NCBI GenBank assembly: GCA_000620545.1
Contig: KK211149.1
Location: 43,862-107,861, forward strand
DNA from: Intrasporangiaceae bacterium URHB0013
Lineage (GTDB): Bacteria > Actinomycetota > Actinomycetes > Actinomycetales > Dermatophilaceae
Reading direction: 5' to 3'
DNA: 64,000 bases
The notes beneath the pieces were generated by a model. That model ran no database searches and was not told the DNA's origin. It saw only the letters and a list, made by a program, of their open reading frames with translations. Positions 7,622-16,695 of the stretch are shown piece after piece. Position 1 is the first letter of the stretch. The number at the start of each line of letters is the position of its first letter. Position numbers and translations under genes: made by a program.

Positions 7622-10600
7622 TCACTGCCCCCAGGCGGTCGACGACGCGTAGGTCCCCGCCACGAGCGGCGGCGTCACGCGGGCCGCGCCCTGGACGCGG
7701 TACACGAGCAGGGCGCCGTCGCTCGTGCGACGGGCCAGGAGGTCGTCACGTCCGTCGCCGGTGATGTCACCGACGCCTCGCACGGCGCTCATCGAGTTCC
7801 AGCCCGACCACCCGATGACGGCCGCGGCGCGGAAGCCGCCCGTCCCGTTCCCCGGGTAGAGCACCAGGGCGCCGTCCTTCGCGCGGACGGTGAAGAGGTC
7901 GCGTCGGCCGTCGCCGTCGAAGTCGCCCGACGTGATCTGGCTCAGGCCGCTCCAAGCCGTGCCGATCGTCGCCGTCGACACGATGCGCCCCGTGCCGTCG
8001 CCGCGGTGCAGCACGAGGCGCCCGTCGTTCATCCGGGTGACGATGTCGGTCTTCCCGTCGCCCTCCCAGTCGCCCACGGGCACAACGAGGTTCACTGGCC
8101 CCCAGCCGGTCGCGAGCTGGTAGCGCCCGGCGTTGAGGCCGCTCTTGCCGAGGCCCGGGTAGTACCAGGCCGTGCCCGCCGAGTCGATGGCCACGACGTC
8201 GCCCAGGCTGTCCTGGCTCCACGGGCCGACCGCGGCCGCGGCGCGCATGTCGCCGAAGCCCGCCGAGAGGATCTGCTTCGTGGTGAAGCCCATCGAGCCG
8301 GTGTAGCTCACGGTCTTGAGCTGTGCGCCCGACGGCAGGATGACGTCGGGGAGCATCTCGCCCGTCACGTCGCGGGGCGAGTAGGGGACCGACCGCACGG
8401 GCGCCGACGTCACGGTCCACCACGTGCTGCGCAGACCGAGACGCGTGCGGAAGGTGTCACCGCTGACCGTCGAGGAGCCGGCGGAGCCGCTGACGGTCAC
8501 CGAGGCGACGCGTCCGCCCCACGTTCCGGTGCCGCCTCCGCCCGTGCGCGAGCCGATCGCGACGGAGCGCAGGGTGCCGATCGTGGGAAAGGCCTTCTCG
8601 ACGGCCGTGGCGGCCATCGACGCCGTCCACGTGCCCGGGTTGGCGGCCGAGACGACCGCACCGTCGTAGGGGTCGCCCTTGGCAGGGAGGTAGGCCGTGC
8701 CGCCGCTCACCGTGCGGCCACCGTTGGACGCGGAGTACTGGGTGAAAGCGGGTTTGCCGCCGTAGGTCAGGACGGTCCCGGCCGTCGCCGTCGTCGCACT
8801 CGTCGAGCGGGGGTCTTCGTAGCGGCGCGTCAGGCTGCCGGCAGCGTTGTAGTCCGCGACGCCGTTGTAGGCCTGGCACGAGACGTCACAGATGTCGTAG
8901 ACACGTGAGCCGGCCGCGGCGCGCGAGTGGGCGGCATACGTCCGCGCGGCGACGGCCTGAGCCGACAGGGCAGCTGCCGGCCAGCCGGCCGACATCTCCA
9001 CGGGCACCACGGCGCGCGTGTAGCGCTCGGAGCCGACGAGGTTGACGGCATACGCCTTGCCGGAGACGGGCACGACGCGGACCGAGCCGGCGTACTCGCG
9101 CTGGGTGCCGCTCGGCAGCAGGACCCGGATCGACGACGTCGAGGGACGGCTCACGGTCAGGGGCTTCGTCGACCCGCGCCAGGTCGTCACGGCGAACCAC
9201 CCGCTGCCCGAGTTCGCCTGGAGCGTCAGCGCCGAGCCCTCGGGGACCACGCGCCATCGGTACGAGGTCGAGAGCGTGGACTGGCGGGTCCCGTCGCTGA
9301 CGACGAGGCCGTTCAGCTGGGAGAACTGCACGCCCGACGTCCCGACCGCCGAGAGCCACACGCGCAGCGTCGGGTCGCCCTGGGAGGTGCGAGTCGTGCC
9401 GGGGAAGTAGAACGCGAGGATCTGCTGCCACGTCAGGGACTTCGTCGCCGCGCCGTAGGCGCCCCACTGCGACAGCCCGACGCCGTGGCCGTAGCCCCGA
9501 CCCGCGAGGGTGAAGATGGAGGAGGCCGGCCGCGCGTACGTCTCGAGGGCCGGGGTCGCCGGCTGCGGGTCCCACTGGCCGTCCCGCCAGCTGGTTCCGG
9601 CGTCGCGGCGGATCGTCGGGAGCTGCTGGGCGTATGCCGTGTCGCCCGGGCACCCGGTCAGGCTGAGGTCGCGGTGTCCGATGGTGCGAGGGAGGGTGAC
9701 CTTCTCGCCGGGGTCGAACTTCGAGTTCCCGGCGGAGGTGAGGGTGACGGAGGTCGTCGGGTCGAAGAGGGAGCGGTCGGCCTCCCAGGCCACGAGCTTC
9801 GTCACGGTGCTCTGGGTGGCGGCGGGGAAGGGGACCGACGTGAAGTCGCCGATGACGGAGATCCCGGTCGTCTCGGCGTTGAAGCCGCCGGCCTGGGCGC
9901 CCTGGACGAAGCCGGTCGGGCTGCCCTTGCGTCCCTCGTAGGCGCGGCCGAAGCGGTCGACGAGGATCTGGTAGCCGAGGTCGCACCAGCCCTGGCTCTT
10001 CGTGTGGTACGCGTAGATGGACCGGATGATGGCGGGAGCCTGGTCCGCGGTGTAGGTGTCGGAGTTGACCGTGTGGTGCACGACGACGGCCTTGAACCCG
10101 GGGAGACGTTCGGCGTCGCAGGTGCGCAGGCTCTCGTCGGCCCCCCACTCGGCGCGCGTGATGATCGTCGGTCGGGCCACTGCGGCGACGGCCGAGCCCG
10201 ACGGGGCGGTGAGTGCGTCGTCCGCACTCGAGCGTCCACCGTCGACGAGGCTGGCCCGGACGCCGCGAGGGAGGGTGCCGTCGGGCGTCGTGACGCGGAT
10301 GTCGATGGAGTCCGAGCCGGCTGCCGCGACGGCCTCGGTGCCCGGCCTGGCGTGGCGGGCGTCGACGGAGCGGGGGTCGGGGCCGTCACCGTTGAGCTCG
10401 AGGTCAGTCCAGTCGGACCACCCACCGTCCCCGTGAGTGCGCACCTGGACGTGGGTACCGACCGGCGGGGTCTCGTCGAACGTCACCCCGGCGAGGTCGA
10501 AGCCGACGCCCCGGACCTGCTTCGTGGCGACGACGGGGTCACCGACGCCGTGCCGGTCGGTTGAGGTCGCGCCGGCGCCGGGTGCCGTTGCCGAGCGTTG

Positions 10601-10756
10601 CGCGGTGCTCGCCCCCACCCCGGCCACCGCCGGTACGGCGACGTCGTGGACGAGCGGTGAGACCGGGCGTGGCGTGGCGCCGGACGTGACGGTGGGGACC
10701 ACCATGAACGTGGCACTGAGCGTGACGACGGCGATCGGGGTGAGGATGGGGCGCAC
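7622..10756 (-). CDS. Secreted amidase (PGRP) - SpoIID/LytB - VCBS repeat protein
   Basis: A large secreted protein of 1044 residues with a signal peptide in the first 30. Numbering from GTG 10765 (three residues more), a PGRP-type N-acetylmuramoyl-L-alanine amidase domain spans about 199-390, with zinc-site candidates in VVVHHT (230/231), H364 and C372 of HRDLSLTGCPG. A SpoIID/LytB domain runs about 420-790, opening with GRGYGHGVGLSQWGAYGAA. FG-GAP/VCBS repeats with D-x-D-G-D calcium loops fill about 820-1047. It should cut peptidoglycan peptide and possibly glycan bonds outside the cell. The start is taken as GTG 10756 because AGGAG sits eight bases upstream; GTG 10765 touches that site. 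It converges on the tagD gene. Confidence 0.85.
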   Translation of the reverse strand: MRPILTPIAVVTLSATFMVVPTVTSGATPRPVSPLVHDVAVPAVAGVGASTAQRSATAPGAGATSTDRHGVGDPVVATKQVRGVGFDLAGVTFDETPPVGTHVQVRTHGDGGWSDWTDLELNGDGPDPRSVDARHARPGTEAVAAAGSDSIDIRVTTPDGTLPRGVRASLVDGGRSSADDALTAPSGSAVAAVARPTIITRAEWGADESLRTCDAERLPGFKAVVVHHTVNSDTYTADQAPAIIRSIYAYHTKSQGWCDLGYQILVDRFGRAYEGRKGSPTGFVQGAQAGGFNAETTGISVIGDFTSVPFPAATQSTVTKLVAWEADRSLFDPTTSVTLTSAGNSKFDPGEKVTLPRTIGHRDLSLTGCPGDTAYAQQLPTIRRDAGTSWRDGQWDPQPATPALETYARPASSIFTLAGRGYGHGVGLSQWGAYGAATKSLTWQQILAFYFPGTTRTSQGDPTLRVWLSAVGTSGVQFSQLNGLVVSDGTRQSTLSTSYRWRVVPEGSALTLQANSGSGWFAVTTWRGSTKPLTVSRPSTSSIRVLLPSGTQREYAGSVRVVPVSGKAYAVNLVGSERYTRAVVPVEMSAGWPAAALSAQAVAARTYAAHSRAAAGSRVYDICDVSCQAYNGVADYNAAGSLTRRYEDPRSTSATTATAGTVLTYGGKPAFTQYSASNGGRTVSGGTAYLPAKGDPYDGAVVSAANPGTWTASMAATAVEKAFPTIGTLRSVAIGSRTGGGGTGTWGGRVASVTVSGSAGSSTVSGDTFRTRLGLRSTWWTVTSAPVRSVPYSPRDVTGEMLPDVILPSGAQLKTVSYTGSMGFTTKQILSAGFGDMRAAAAVGPWSQDSLGDVVAIDSAGTAWYYPGLGKSGLNAGRYQLATGWGPVNLVVPVGDWEGDGKTDIVTRMNDGRLVLHRGDGTGRIVSTATIGTAWSGLSQITSGDFDGDGRRDLFTVRAKDGALVLYPGNGTGGFRAAAVIGWSGWNSMSAVRGVGDITGDGRDDLLARRTSDGALLVYRVQGAARVTPPLVAGTYASSTAWGQ

Positions 10757-10933
10757 GGGAGTCACTCCTGGGTCGGAAGACGACTATCGTCCCAAATGTC
10801 CCACCCCTGTGCACGCCAGCAAGGGTTCTCGCCCGATTTGTGACCCTGCTGGCCGAATTCACAGGAAAGAGGACATCCCGGGCCCTGTCGAAGACAGCGG
10901 TGGGTAAGCGCACGTTCTGGCGGTGGCCAAGGA

Positions 10934-10964
10934 GGGCGCGGTCACGACAGTCGTGACCGCGCCC
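10934..10964 (-). terminator. Terminator hairpin of the scoAB operon
   Basis: A 14-bp perfect stem (GGGCGCGGTCACGA paired with its complement) with a three-base loop lies 70 bases beyond the scoB stop on the minus strand. No T-run follows, as is common for high-GC actinobacterial terminators. Confidence 0.65.
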
Positions 10965-11033
10965 CCCGGCCGCGCCGCCCTCCGGAGGCAGGCGTACGCC
11001 GGCCGTCCCTGGTGCGGCCGACCCCTGCGCCGG

Positions 11034-11690
11034 TCAGCCGTGGGCGGGGGTGGGCTGGAGGTCAACCGTCAGCTCCGGCTCCGTCCTCGCGCGCACCTCG
11101 GCCTCGGTGACCCCGGGCGCGAGCTCACGCAGCACGAGGCCGCCGTCCGTGACGTCGAGCACGGCGAGGTCGGTGATGATGCGCTGGACGACCCCCCGAC
11201 CGGTGTAGGGCAGCGAGCACTCGTTGACGATCTTGTAGGAGCCGTCCCTGGCGTTGTGCTCCATGAGCACGATGACCTTCTTGGCACCGTGGACGAGGTC
11301 CATGGCGCCGCCCATGCCCTTGACCATCTTGCCCGGGATCATCCAGTTGGCGATGTCGCCGCCCTGCGAGACCTGCATGGCGCCGAGGATGGCAGCATCG
11401 ACCTTGCCGCCACGGATCATGCCGAAGCTCGTCGCCGAGTCGAAGAACGCCGCCCCTTTGCGGAGGGTGACGGTCTCCTTGCCGGCGTTGATGAGGTCGG
11501 GGTCCTCGTCACCGTCCAGGGGGTAGGCGCCCACGCCGAGGATGCCGTTCTCCGACTGGAGCACGATCTCGACGTCGTCGGGGACGTAGTTGGGCACGAG
11601 CGTCGGCAGGCCGATGCCGAGGTTGACGTAGGCGCCGTCGGCCAGCTCCGCGGCGGCACGTGCCGCCATCTGCTCACGGGTCAGTGCCAT
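11034..11690 (-). CDS. scoB: 3-oxoacid CoA-transferase subunit B
   Basis: The 218-residue protein matches the B subunit of succinyl-CoA:3-ketoacid (or acetate/acetoacetate) CoA-transferases. It opens with [20 protein letters not shown] and carries [11 protein letters not shown], whose Glu is the residue that forms the covalent CoA thioester in this family. The reaction moves CoA between succinyl-CoA and acetoacetate (or a related 3-oxoacid), feeding ketone-body or fatty-acid breakdown into central metabolism. It is cytoplasmic and forms a heteromer with the A subunit, whose stop codon lies one base upstream of this ATG. Whether the preferred partner is acetoacetate or 3-oxoadipate cannot be settled here; no aromatic catabolism genes are nearby. 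Confidence 0.9.
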   Translation of the reverse strand: MALTREQMAARAAAELADGAYVNLGIGLPTLVPNYVPDDVEIVLQSENGILGVGAYPLDGDEDPDLINAGKETVTLRKGAAFFDSATSFGMIRGGKVDAAILGAMQVSQGGDIANWMIPGKMVKGMGGAMDLVHGAKKVIVLMEHNARDGSYKIVNECSLPYTGRGVVQRIITDLAVLDVTDGGLVLRELAPGVTEAEVRARTEPELTVDLQPTPAHG

Positions 11691-11691
11691 C

Positions 11692-12483
11692 TCAGGCCTC
11701 CTGCTCGGTGGTCGTGCGCGGGCGGACGGTGCGGCGCTCGATGCGCTTCTCGGCAGCCTGCTCGGGGGACAGCGGCAAGACGCGCTGCACGAAGATGCCG
11801 GGAAGGTGGACCTCGTCGGGGTCGAGCTGCCCGGGCTCGACGAGCTCCTCGACCTCGGCGACGGTGACCCGGCCGGCCATGGCGCAGAGCGGGTTGAAGT
11901 TGCGCGCGGACCGGTTGAACGCGAGGTTGCCGTGGCGGTCGCCCTTGGCGGCGCGCACGAGACCGAAGTCGGTGGTGATGGCCTGCTCGAGGACGAACGT
12001 CCTCGTCTCGCCCATCCACTCGAAGTCCTGGGTCTGCTTGGGCGGCGACGCGACCGCGATGGCGCCCGAGGCGTCGTAGCGCCAGGGCAGCCCTCCCTCG
12101 GCGATCTGGGTGCCGACGCCGGTCATGGTGAAGAAGGCGCCGATGCCGGATCCGCCGGCGCGCAGCCGCTCGGCCAGCGTGCCCTGCGGCGTCAGCTCGA
12201 CCTCGAGCTCACCGGAGAGGTACTGCCGTTCGAACTCCTTGTTCTCGCCGACGTACGAGCTGACCATGCGACGGATCCTCTTGTCACGCAAGAGGATGCC
12301 GAGCCCCCAGTCGTCGACGCCACAGTTGTTCGAGACGGCTTCGAGGTCGGTGAGGCCGGCGTCGTGGATCGCCGCGATGAGGACGGAGGGGATGCCGCAG
12401 AGGCCGAAACCACCGACCGAGAGCGACATTCCGTCGCTGATCCCGGCGATGGCCTCCTGGGGGGTGGAGACGACTTTGTCCAT
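11692..12483 (-). CDS. scoA: 3-oxoacid CoA-transferase subunit A
   Basis: Starting at the ATG that gives [12 protein letters not shown], the protein is 263 residues, slightly longer than typical A subunits because of a C-terminal tail rich in Arg and Glu. The CoA-binding glycine motif [10 protein letters not shown] appears at about 24-33, and [11 protein letters not shown] and [16 protein letters not shown] are further family blocks. It pairs with the B subunit encoded one base downstream. The open frame continues upstream of 12483, but the coding similarity starts at this ATG. A 9-bp-arm palindrome 165 bases upstream (12648-12669) is a candidate operator. Confidence 0.9.
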   Translation of the reverse strand: MDKVVSTPQEAIAGISDGMSLSVGGFGLCGIPSVLIAAIHDAGLTDLEAVSNNCGVDDWGLGILLRDKRIRRMVSSYVGENKEFERQYLSGELEVELTPQGTLAERLRAGGSGIGAFFTMTGVGTQIAEGGLPWRYDASGAIAVASPPKQTQDFEWMGETRTFVLEQAITTDFGLVRAAKGDRHGNLAFNRSARNFNPLCAMAGRVTVAEVEELVEPGQLDPDEVHLPGIFVQRVLPLSPEQAAEKRIERRTVRPRTTTEQEA

Positions 12484-12647
12484 GGGTCGGACTCTATCCG
12501 CGCCATCGCGCGCGGATGCCGTGGGGTCGCCCCACACGATGCGCACGGCGTGTGGTCGCCGAGCACGTATGCCGTCGCAGCGCCCGGGTGCCGCCGCCGG
12601 CGCTGTGGCGGGGTGGAGCGAGGGCAGCAGCGGCTCATGGCGCCTCG

Positions 12648-12669
12648 CGAATGACAGGGATGTCATTCG
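12648..12669. promoter_or_regulatory. Operator-like palindrome upstream of scoAB
   Basis: Two 9-base arms (CGAATGACA and its exact complement) flank a 4-base GGGA spacer. Size and symmetry suit a dimeric TetR- or GntR-type repressor. It lies between the divergent scoA and hydrolase genes. The regulator is not recognisable in the window. Confidence 0.5.
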
Positions 12670-12741
12670 GTCGAGCCGGAAAAGAACAGGTCTGTAATTC
12701 GTCCAACTGCCTTGTGAGCCATGTGACTGGAGTGCATAAAT

Positions 12742-12776
12742 GGTGCGGGAGTAAACCGTTCGACTCCCGTGCCACC
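12742..12776 (+). promoter_or_regulatory. Leader hairpin before the M15-like hydrolase gene
   Basis: A 7-bp stem (CGGGAGT with ACTCCCG, 10-base loop) extends through a 3-base bulge into a further 4 bp (GGTG with CACC). It ends 30 bases before the ATG at 12807. It could be a regulatory leader or attenuator; it fits no riboswitch class I recognise. Confidence 0.35.
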
Positions 12777-12806
12777 CGGACTCCACGCCCTGACAAGAGG
12801 TTCACC

Positions 12807-14705
12807 ATGGCCATGCGCCGACACCAGCTTGGCCTCGCCCTAGCCCTGCCTGCGCTGACCGTGCCGCTGGCGGCGTCCCCGGCCGCAGCCGTCCAGGCAC
12901 CGCCGAGCCGGACGCTGCCGAGCGCCCTCGACGTCTACGTGCCCTACCAGGAGCAGACGATCTGCGACCCGGTGGCGCGCCCCGGAGTGCTGGCGTTCGC
13001 CCGGCTCATGACCTCGCACTACGGCATGGGGTCGACTGCGCTCATCGGGCGCACGTGCGCCAGCGGACCGTCGGAGCACTACGACGGTCGCGCGTGGGAC
13101 TGGATGCTCAACGTCGCGAACCCGTCCCAGGAGGCCGTCGCGCAGTCGGTGCTCGCGTGGTTGACGGGCCCGGACCAGAACGGCGTCAAGGGCGCCATGG
13201 CCCGCCGATTCGGGATCATGTACATCATCCACGACCGGAAGATGTGGCGCTCCTACGCGACGGAGCGCGGCTGGGCGCCGTACTACGGCTCCTCGCCACA
13301 CACCGACCACATCCACTTCAGCTTCAACTACGACGGGGCCGCCGGCCGCACCTCGTGGTGGACCGGCGTCGCGACGAGGAGCTACCTCACCTCGCTCCCA
13401 CCCGCCGCGTCGAGCGTTCCCACCACCCCCACGACGCCGGTGACGACGAAGCCCGTCGTGCTCTCCTACGGCATGCGCTCCGAGGCGGTGCGCCAGCTGC
13501 AGGTCCGCCTCGGCAACCTGCCCACCACCGGCTACTACGGCGACCAGACGAAGGCGCGCGTCCTCGCGTACCAGACCTTCGTCGGGCTACCGCGCACAGG
13601 CACCGCCGACCTGCGCACGCAGGAGATCCTCGCGGCCCGTGGGTGGAGGAGCGTGACCGCGGCCTATCCGACCTTGCAGTTCGGGATGACGTCGACTGCC
13701 GTGAAGACCCTGCAGACGAAGCTCGGCTCCCTGCCGACGACGGGCTACTACGGCTCCATGACGCAGGCCCGCGTGACGGCATACCAGAAGTTCGTCGGGC
13801 TGCCGCAGACGGGCGTCGCCGACCCCGTCACGCAGGCCCGTTTGTGGGTCCGCGGCTGGACCGGCACCGCGTCCGCGTCCGGCACGACGAGGCCGGCCTA
13901 CCCGACGCTGAAGTTCGGCATGACGTCGGCCGCGGTCAAGACCCTGCAGACGAAGCTCGGCTCGCTGCCGACGACGGGCTACTACGGGACGATGACGCGG
14001 GCCCGGGTGACGGCCTATCAGCGGTTCGCCGGCCTGCCGCAGACGGGCGTCGCCGACTCGAAGACCCAGCAGACGCTCTACACGCGCGGCTGGTCCGCCG
14101 CCGCGAGGACGGTGGCCCTCGTCAGCCCGCCCTCGGGCTCCGCCGGCCTCTCGGCGGCTCCGGCCGTGACCGTCGCCGACCTCCGCACCACCACGACCGG
14201 GAGGGATGTCGCCATGACCACCCATGCCAGCACGTCGTCACGCACCAGCGCCGGGGTCGCCAGCCTCGACATCGGCACGAGCTACACGGCCTACAAGAGC
14301 CTGACGCTGGCGACCGGGTCGCGCGGTGCGGCCGTACGGGTGCTCCAGCGGGCGCTCGGCGGCCTCGCGGTCGACGGCGTCTTCGGTTCCGTGACGCGCG
14401 ACAAGGTCGTGTCGCTCCAGCGGTCGCTCGCCGTGCCGCAGACCGGCGTCGTGACGCCGGACCTCTGGGACGTTCTCGAGGCCCGTGACTTCCCGTTCGT
14501 GGCCGATCGCTCGACGGTGCTGCGCGCGGGCGACACGGGACGCCAGGTCGTCGCCGTGCAGCGTCTCCTCGGGGTGCGTCAGACCGGTGTCTTCGATCTC
14601 GCCACGCGTGAGGCGGTCAAGTCGGCGCAGGCGCGCGCGGGCCTCGCGAGCACCGGTGTCGTGGCGTCCCGCACGTGGTCGCTCTTCGACCGGCTGTCTG
14701 CCTGA
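12807..14705 (+). CDS. Secreted M15/VldE-like hydrolase domain with five peptidoglycan-binding repeats
   Basis: The 632-residue protein begins with a signal peptide (cut near ASPAAA, about residue 28). Residues 40-195 contain SEHYDGRAWD (89-98), which matches the SxHxxGxAxD zinc motif of M15/LAS metallopeptidases, and HTDHIHF (165-171) with the second His pair. This domain probably cleaves wall peptides. Five PG_binding_1 repeats follow, each with a GYYG or GVFG core; a low-complexity linker of Ala, Ser and Thr separates repeats three and four. AAGAGG lies six bases upstream of the chosen ATG; the ATG at 12813 is an alternative. Catalysis is inferred from the motif only. Confidence 0.8.
   Translation: MAMRRHQLGLALALPALTVPLAASPAAAVQAPPSRTLPSALDVYVPYQEQTICDPVARPGVLAFARLMTSHYGMGSTALIGRTCASGPSEHYDGRAWDWMLNVANPSQEAVAQSVLAWLTGPDQNGVKGAMARRFGIMYIIHDRKMWRSYATERGWAPYYGSSPHTDHIHFSFNYDGAAGRTSWWTGVATRSYLTSLPPAASSVPTTPTTPVTTKPVVLSYGMRSEAVRQLQVRLGNLPTTGYYGDQTKARVLAYQTFVGLPRTGTADLRTQEILAARGWRSVTAAYPTLQFGMTSTAVKTLQTKLGSLPTTGYYGSMTQARVTAYQKFVGLPQTGVADPVTQARLWVRGWTGTASASGTTRPAYPTLKFGMTSAAVKTLQTKLGSLPTTGYYGTMTRARVTAYQRFAGLPQTGVADSKTQQTLYTRGWSAAARTVALVSPPSGSAGLSAAPAVTVADLRTTTTGRDVAMTTHASTSSRTSAGVASLDIGTSYTAYKSLTLATGSRGAAVRVLQRALGGLAVDGVFGSVTRDKVVSLQRSLAVPQTGVVTPDLWDVLEARDFPFVADRSTVLRAGDTGRQVVAVQRLLGVRQTGVFDLATREAVKSAQARAGLASTGVVASRTWSLFDRLSA
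13668..14092 (+). repeat. Two near-identical peptidoglycan-binding repeat units inside the hydrolase gene
   Basis: Units at about 13668-13858 and 13902-14092, offset by 234 bases, are almost identical at DNA level over the LQTKLGSLPTTGYYG core. The other three repeats are much more divergent, pointing to a recent internal duplication. Confidence 0.75.
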
Positions 14706-14717
14706 TCCCCTTGGGGC

Positions 14718-15449
14718 TCAGGCGAGCTCGCGCGCATCGATCGTGACGCCCTCGGCCGCGAAGCGGTCCGCGAGGTCGTCCCGCTGACCGCGGACGAGCA
14801 CGACCGACCCGTCGACCGCCCACGCCGCGAGCGCCAGACGCAGCACCCGCTCGAGCTCACCGCCGAGCGCCACCCGTGGCGACGTGCCCCAGCCGTCGTC
14901 CGTCACGACGACCGAGCCGTATGCCGTGTCGACCGAGTCCGCGGCGAGCGCGACGTCGCCCGGCTCGGGGTCGGACATCGGAGCGAAGTGGTCGCCGTGC
15001 GTGGCCAGCTCCCGAGCCTCGTCGACGGCGCCGCCGGCGTCGTCGGCCTCCGGGTGCCGGCGAGCCAGTGCGGGCAGCGAGACGAGGACCGCGTCGCCGC
15101 CATGACCGGCGGCGGCGGTGGGGGAGTCGGTGACGAGCACATCGGCCCCGGCAGCGGCTGCGCCGACGACGACCGTGGCGCCCACCGACCACGTGGCGAG
15201 GGCCCAGTAGAGCGAGCGCCAGTGCGCGGGCAGGTCGAGCCCGACGGTCGTCCCCGGCCCCGCCGCGGCGTCGTCCTGGAGCAGGTTCGCGGCCTTGGAC
15301 ACCCAGTTGGCCAGGACGCGCGCGCTCAGCTCGATGCGCTCGCCCGAGGTCGGTCCCGACTCGTCGTCGTACCACGTCAGTCGCGGCCGGCCCGGGTCGG
15401 AGGCGACCATCCGGACGAGCACCTCTGCGGGCAGGGTGGGAGTCGTCAT
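14718..15449 (-). CDS. TIGR03089 family protein (truncated acyl-adenylate synthetase-like)
   Basis: The 243-residue protein matches the actinobacterial TIGR03089 family as I know it: an N-terminal part resembling AMP-dependent acyl-CoA synthetases (PRLTWYDDESGPTSGERIELS followed by VLANWVSKAANLL) but without the adenylation P-loop or the C-terminal domain. Function is unknown; family members commonly sit beside LCP or glycosyltransferase genes, as here. No signal peptide or membrane helix is visible. It converges on the hydrolase gene with only 12 bases between stops, and lies 28 bases downstream of the LCP gene on the same strand, so it may be the last gene of that operon. Confidence 0.75.
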   Translation of the reverse strand: MTTPTLPAEVLVRMVASDPGRPRLTWYDDESGPTSGERIELSARVLANWVSKAANLLQDDAAAGPGTTVGLDLPAHWRSLYWALATWSVGATVVVGAAAAGADVLVTDSPTAAAGHGGDAVLVSLPALARRHPEADDAGGAVDEARELATHGDHFAPMSDPEPGDVALAADSVDTAYGSVVVTDDGWGTSPRVALGGELERVLRLALAAWAVDGSVVLVRGQRDDLADRFAAEGVTIDARELA

Positions 15450-15477
15450 CGGGAGGTTCCGGGCAGCACGGTGGCCA

Positions 15478-16695
15478 TCAGCTGTTCTGCGCTCCCTCGA
15501 CGGTGGTCCCGGGTGGCGGCTCGGTCAGCGGCTCGTCGTCCTTGAGGGCCTTGAAGAGCGCCTTCGCGCGCTCGGTGTCCCACTTGACCGCGAGCGCGCC
15601 GGCGCTCGTGCGGTAGGCGAGGTCAGACGTCGGCACCGAGAGTGAGAGGCCCTCGTCGTTGCTCACGGCGCGCATCGCCTGGAGCACGCGGACGGCGTCC
15701 ATGATCCCGGTCTCCGTGCCCACGGCGAGCCCGGCGGCGGAGGCGTCGGCGAAGCTCTTGTAGCGCCAGGGGATGAGCACGGTGGAGGGCGTCGCGGCCT
15801 TCTTCATCAGCGCACCGAGGAACTGGCGCTGGCGCGCGGCGCGCCCGATGTCGCCGAGCGGGTCCTCGTAGCGGGATCGCACGTAGCCGAGGGCGTTGCC
15901 GCCGTCGAGGGTCTGGCAGCCCTTCTTGAGGTCGATGCCGGCCTTCTTGTCCGACATGTCGCGCGGCACGCAGAGGTCGACCCCGCCCACGCTGTCGACG
16001 ACAGCGGCGAAGCCGCCGAGGCCGATCTCGATGTAGCCGTCCACGTGGATGCCCGTGACCTGCTCGACGGTGTTGGTGAGCAATTTCGGTCCGCCGATGG
16101 AGTAGGCGGCATTGATCTTGTTGGAGCCGTGGCCCGGGATCGGGACGTAGGAGTCGCGGGGCAGCGAGACCATGACCGGCTTGCCGCCGGCCTCGGGGAC
16201 GTGGACGAGCATGATCGTGTCGGTGCGGTTGCCCTCGGCGTTGCCCGTGGCGTACTTCTTGCGCTGCTGCTTGGTGAGCCCCTCGCGGCTGTCGGAGCCG
16301 ACGAGGAGATAGTTGTAGCCGGAGGTGTCGGTGGGTCGCTCGCCGCCGGGGATGTTGTCGACCTTGTTGACGGCGCCCCACGCCTGCATCGGGACCCAGA
16401 CCATGAAGCCGATCCAGGCCAGGAGCAGGACGAGCAGGACGATGAGCGCCATGCGCCCCTTGCGCCAGCGGTAGCGCGGCCCGCGCGGGGGTGCCCCTGC
16501 GGGCCTCGCCGGTGACCCTGCGCGACCGCGCGTGTCGACGTGGTCGGTGCCAGGTGCGCCGGGTCCGGGGGACCGCTCGTCGGCGCGCGACGGAGCGGTG
16601 GCGCCGCCCCCGGGACGCTTCGGGCGGCGCCGGGTGTCGACGACGTAGGCGTCGTCGCCGCCGGGGCGGCGAGGAGTGCTCGGATCAGTCGGCAT
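15478..16695 (-). CDS. LytR-CpsA-Psr (LCP) family wall-polymer ligase
   Basis: The 405-residue protein has a Pro/Arg-rich cytoplasmic tail (1-80), one membrane helix (81-103) and an extracellular LCP domain from about 127 to 320. Visible family residues include LLVGSDSRE (D135), RTDTIMLVHV (R157, D159), SLPRDSYV (R180, D181) and VRSRYEDPLGDIGRAARQ. LCP enzymes transfer lipid-linked polymers (teichoic acid, arabinogalactan, capsule) onto peptidoglycan. The start ATG overlaps the end of the DUF2304 gene by 11 bases, so it is translated from the same message as the GT2/DUF2304 pair. It is a plausible ligase for the glycerophosphate-type polymer encoded at the left end of the window. Confidence 0.9.
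   Translation of the reverse strand: MPTDPSTPRRPGGDDAYVVDTRRRPKRPGGGATAPSRADERSPGPGAPGTDHVDTRGRAGSPARPAGAPPRGPRYRWRKGRMALIVLLVLLLAWIGFMVWVPMQAWGAVNKVDNIPGGERPTDTSGYNYLLVGSDSREGLTKQQRKKYATGNAEGNRTDTIMLVHVPEAGGKPVMVSLPRDSYVPIPGHGSNKINAAYSIGGPKLLTNTVEQVTGIHVDGYIEIGLGGFAAVVDSVGGVDLCVPRDMSDKKAGIDLKKGCQTLDGGNALGYVRSRYEDPLGDIGRAARQRQFLGALMKKAATPSTVLIPWRYKSFADASAAGLAVGTETGIMDAVRVLQAMRAVSNDEGLSLSVPTSDLAYRTSAGALAVKWDTERAKALFKALKDDEPLTEPPPGTTVEGAQNS

Larger units (their letters stand above)
12484..12806. other. Divergent intergenic region between scoA and the M15-like hydrolase
   Basis: This 323-base gap separates two divergent genes and has no convincing coding capacity. It holds a perfect palindrome (12648-12669), a stable hairpin (12742-12776), and one copy of the GTATGCC heptamer at 12567. 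Promoters for both genes should lie here, but I cannot place -35/-10 pairs with confidence. Confidence 0.6.

Noticed and set aside
12742..12776. tRNA-like 3' half (GTTCGACTCCCG followed by a CACC-like end)
   Set aside because: The bases upstream do not form a T-arm with that loop, and no anticodon or D-arm is present. The sequence folds as a simple bulged hairpin instead.
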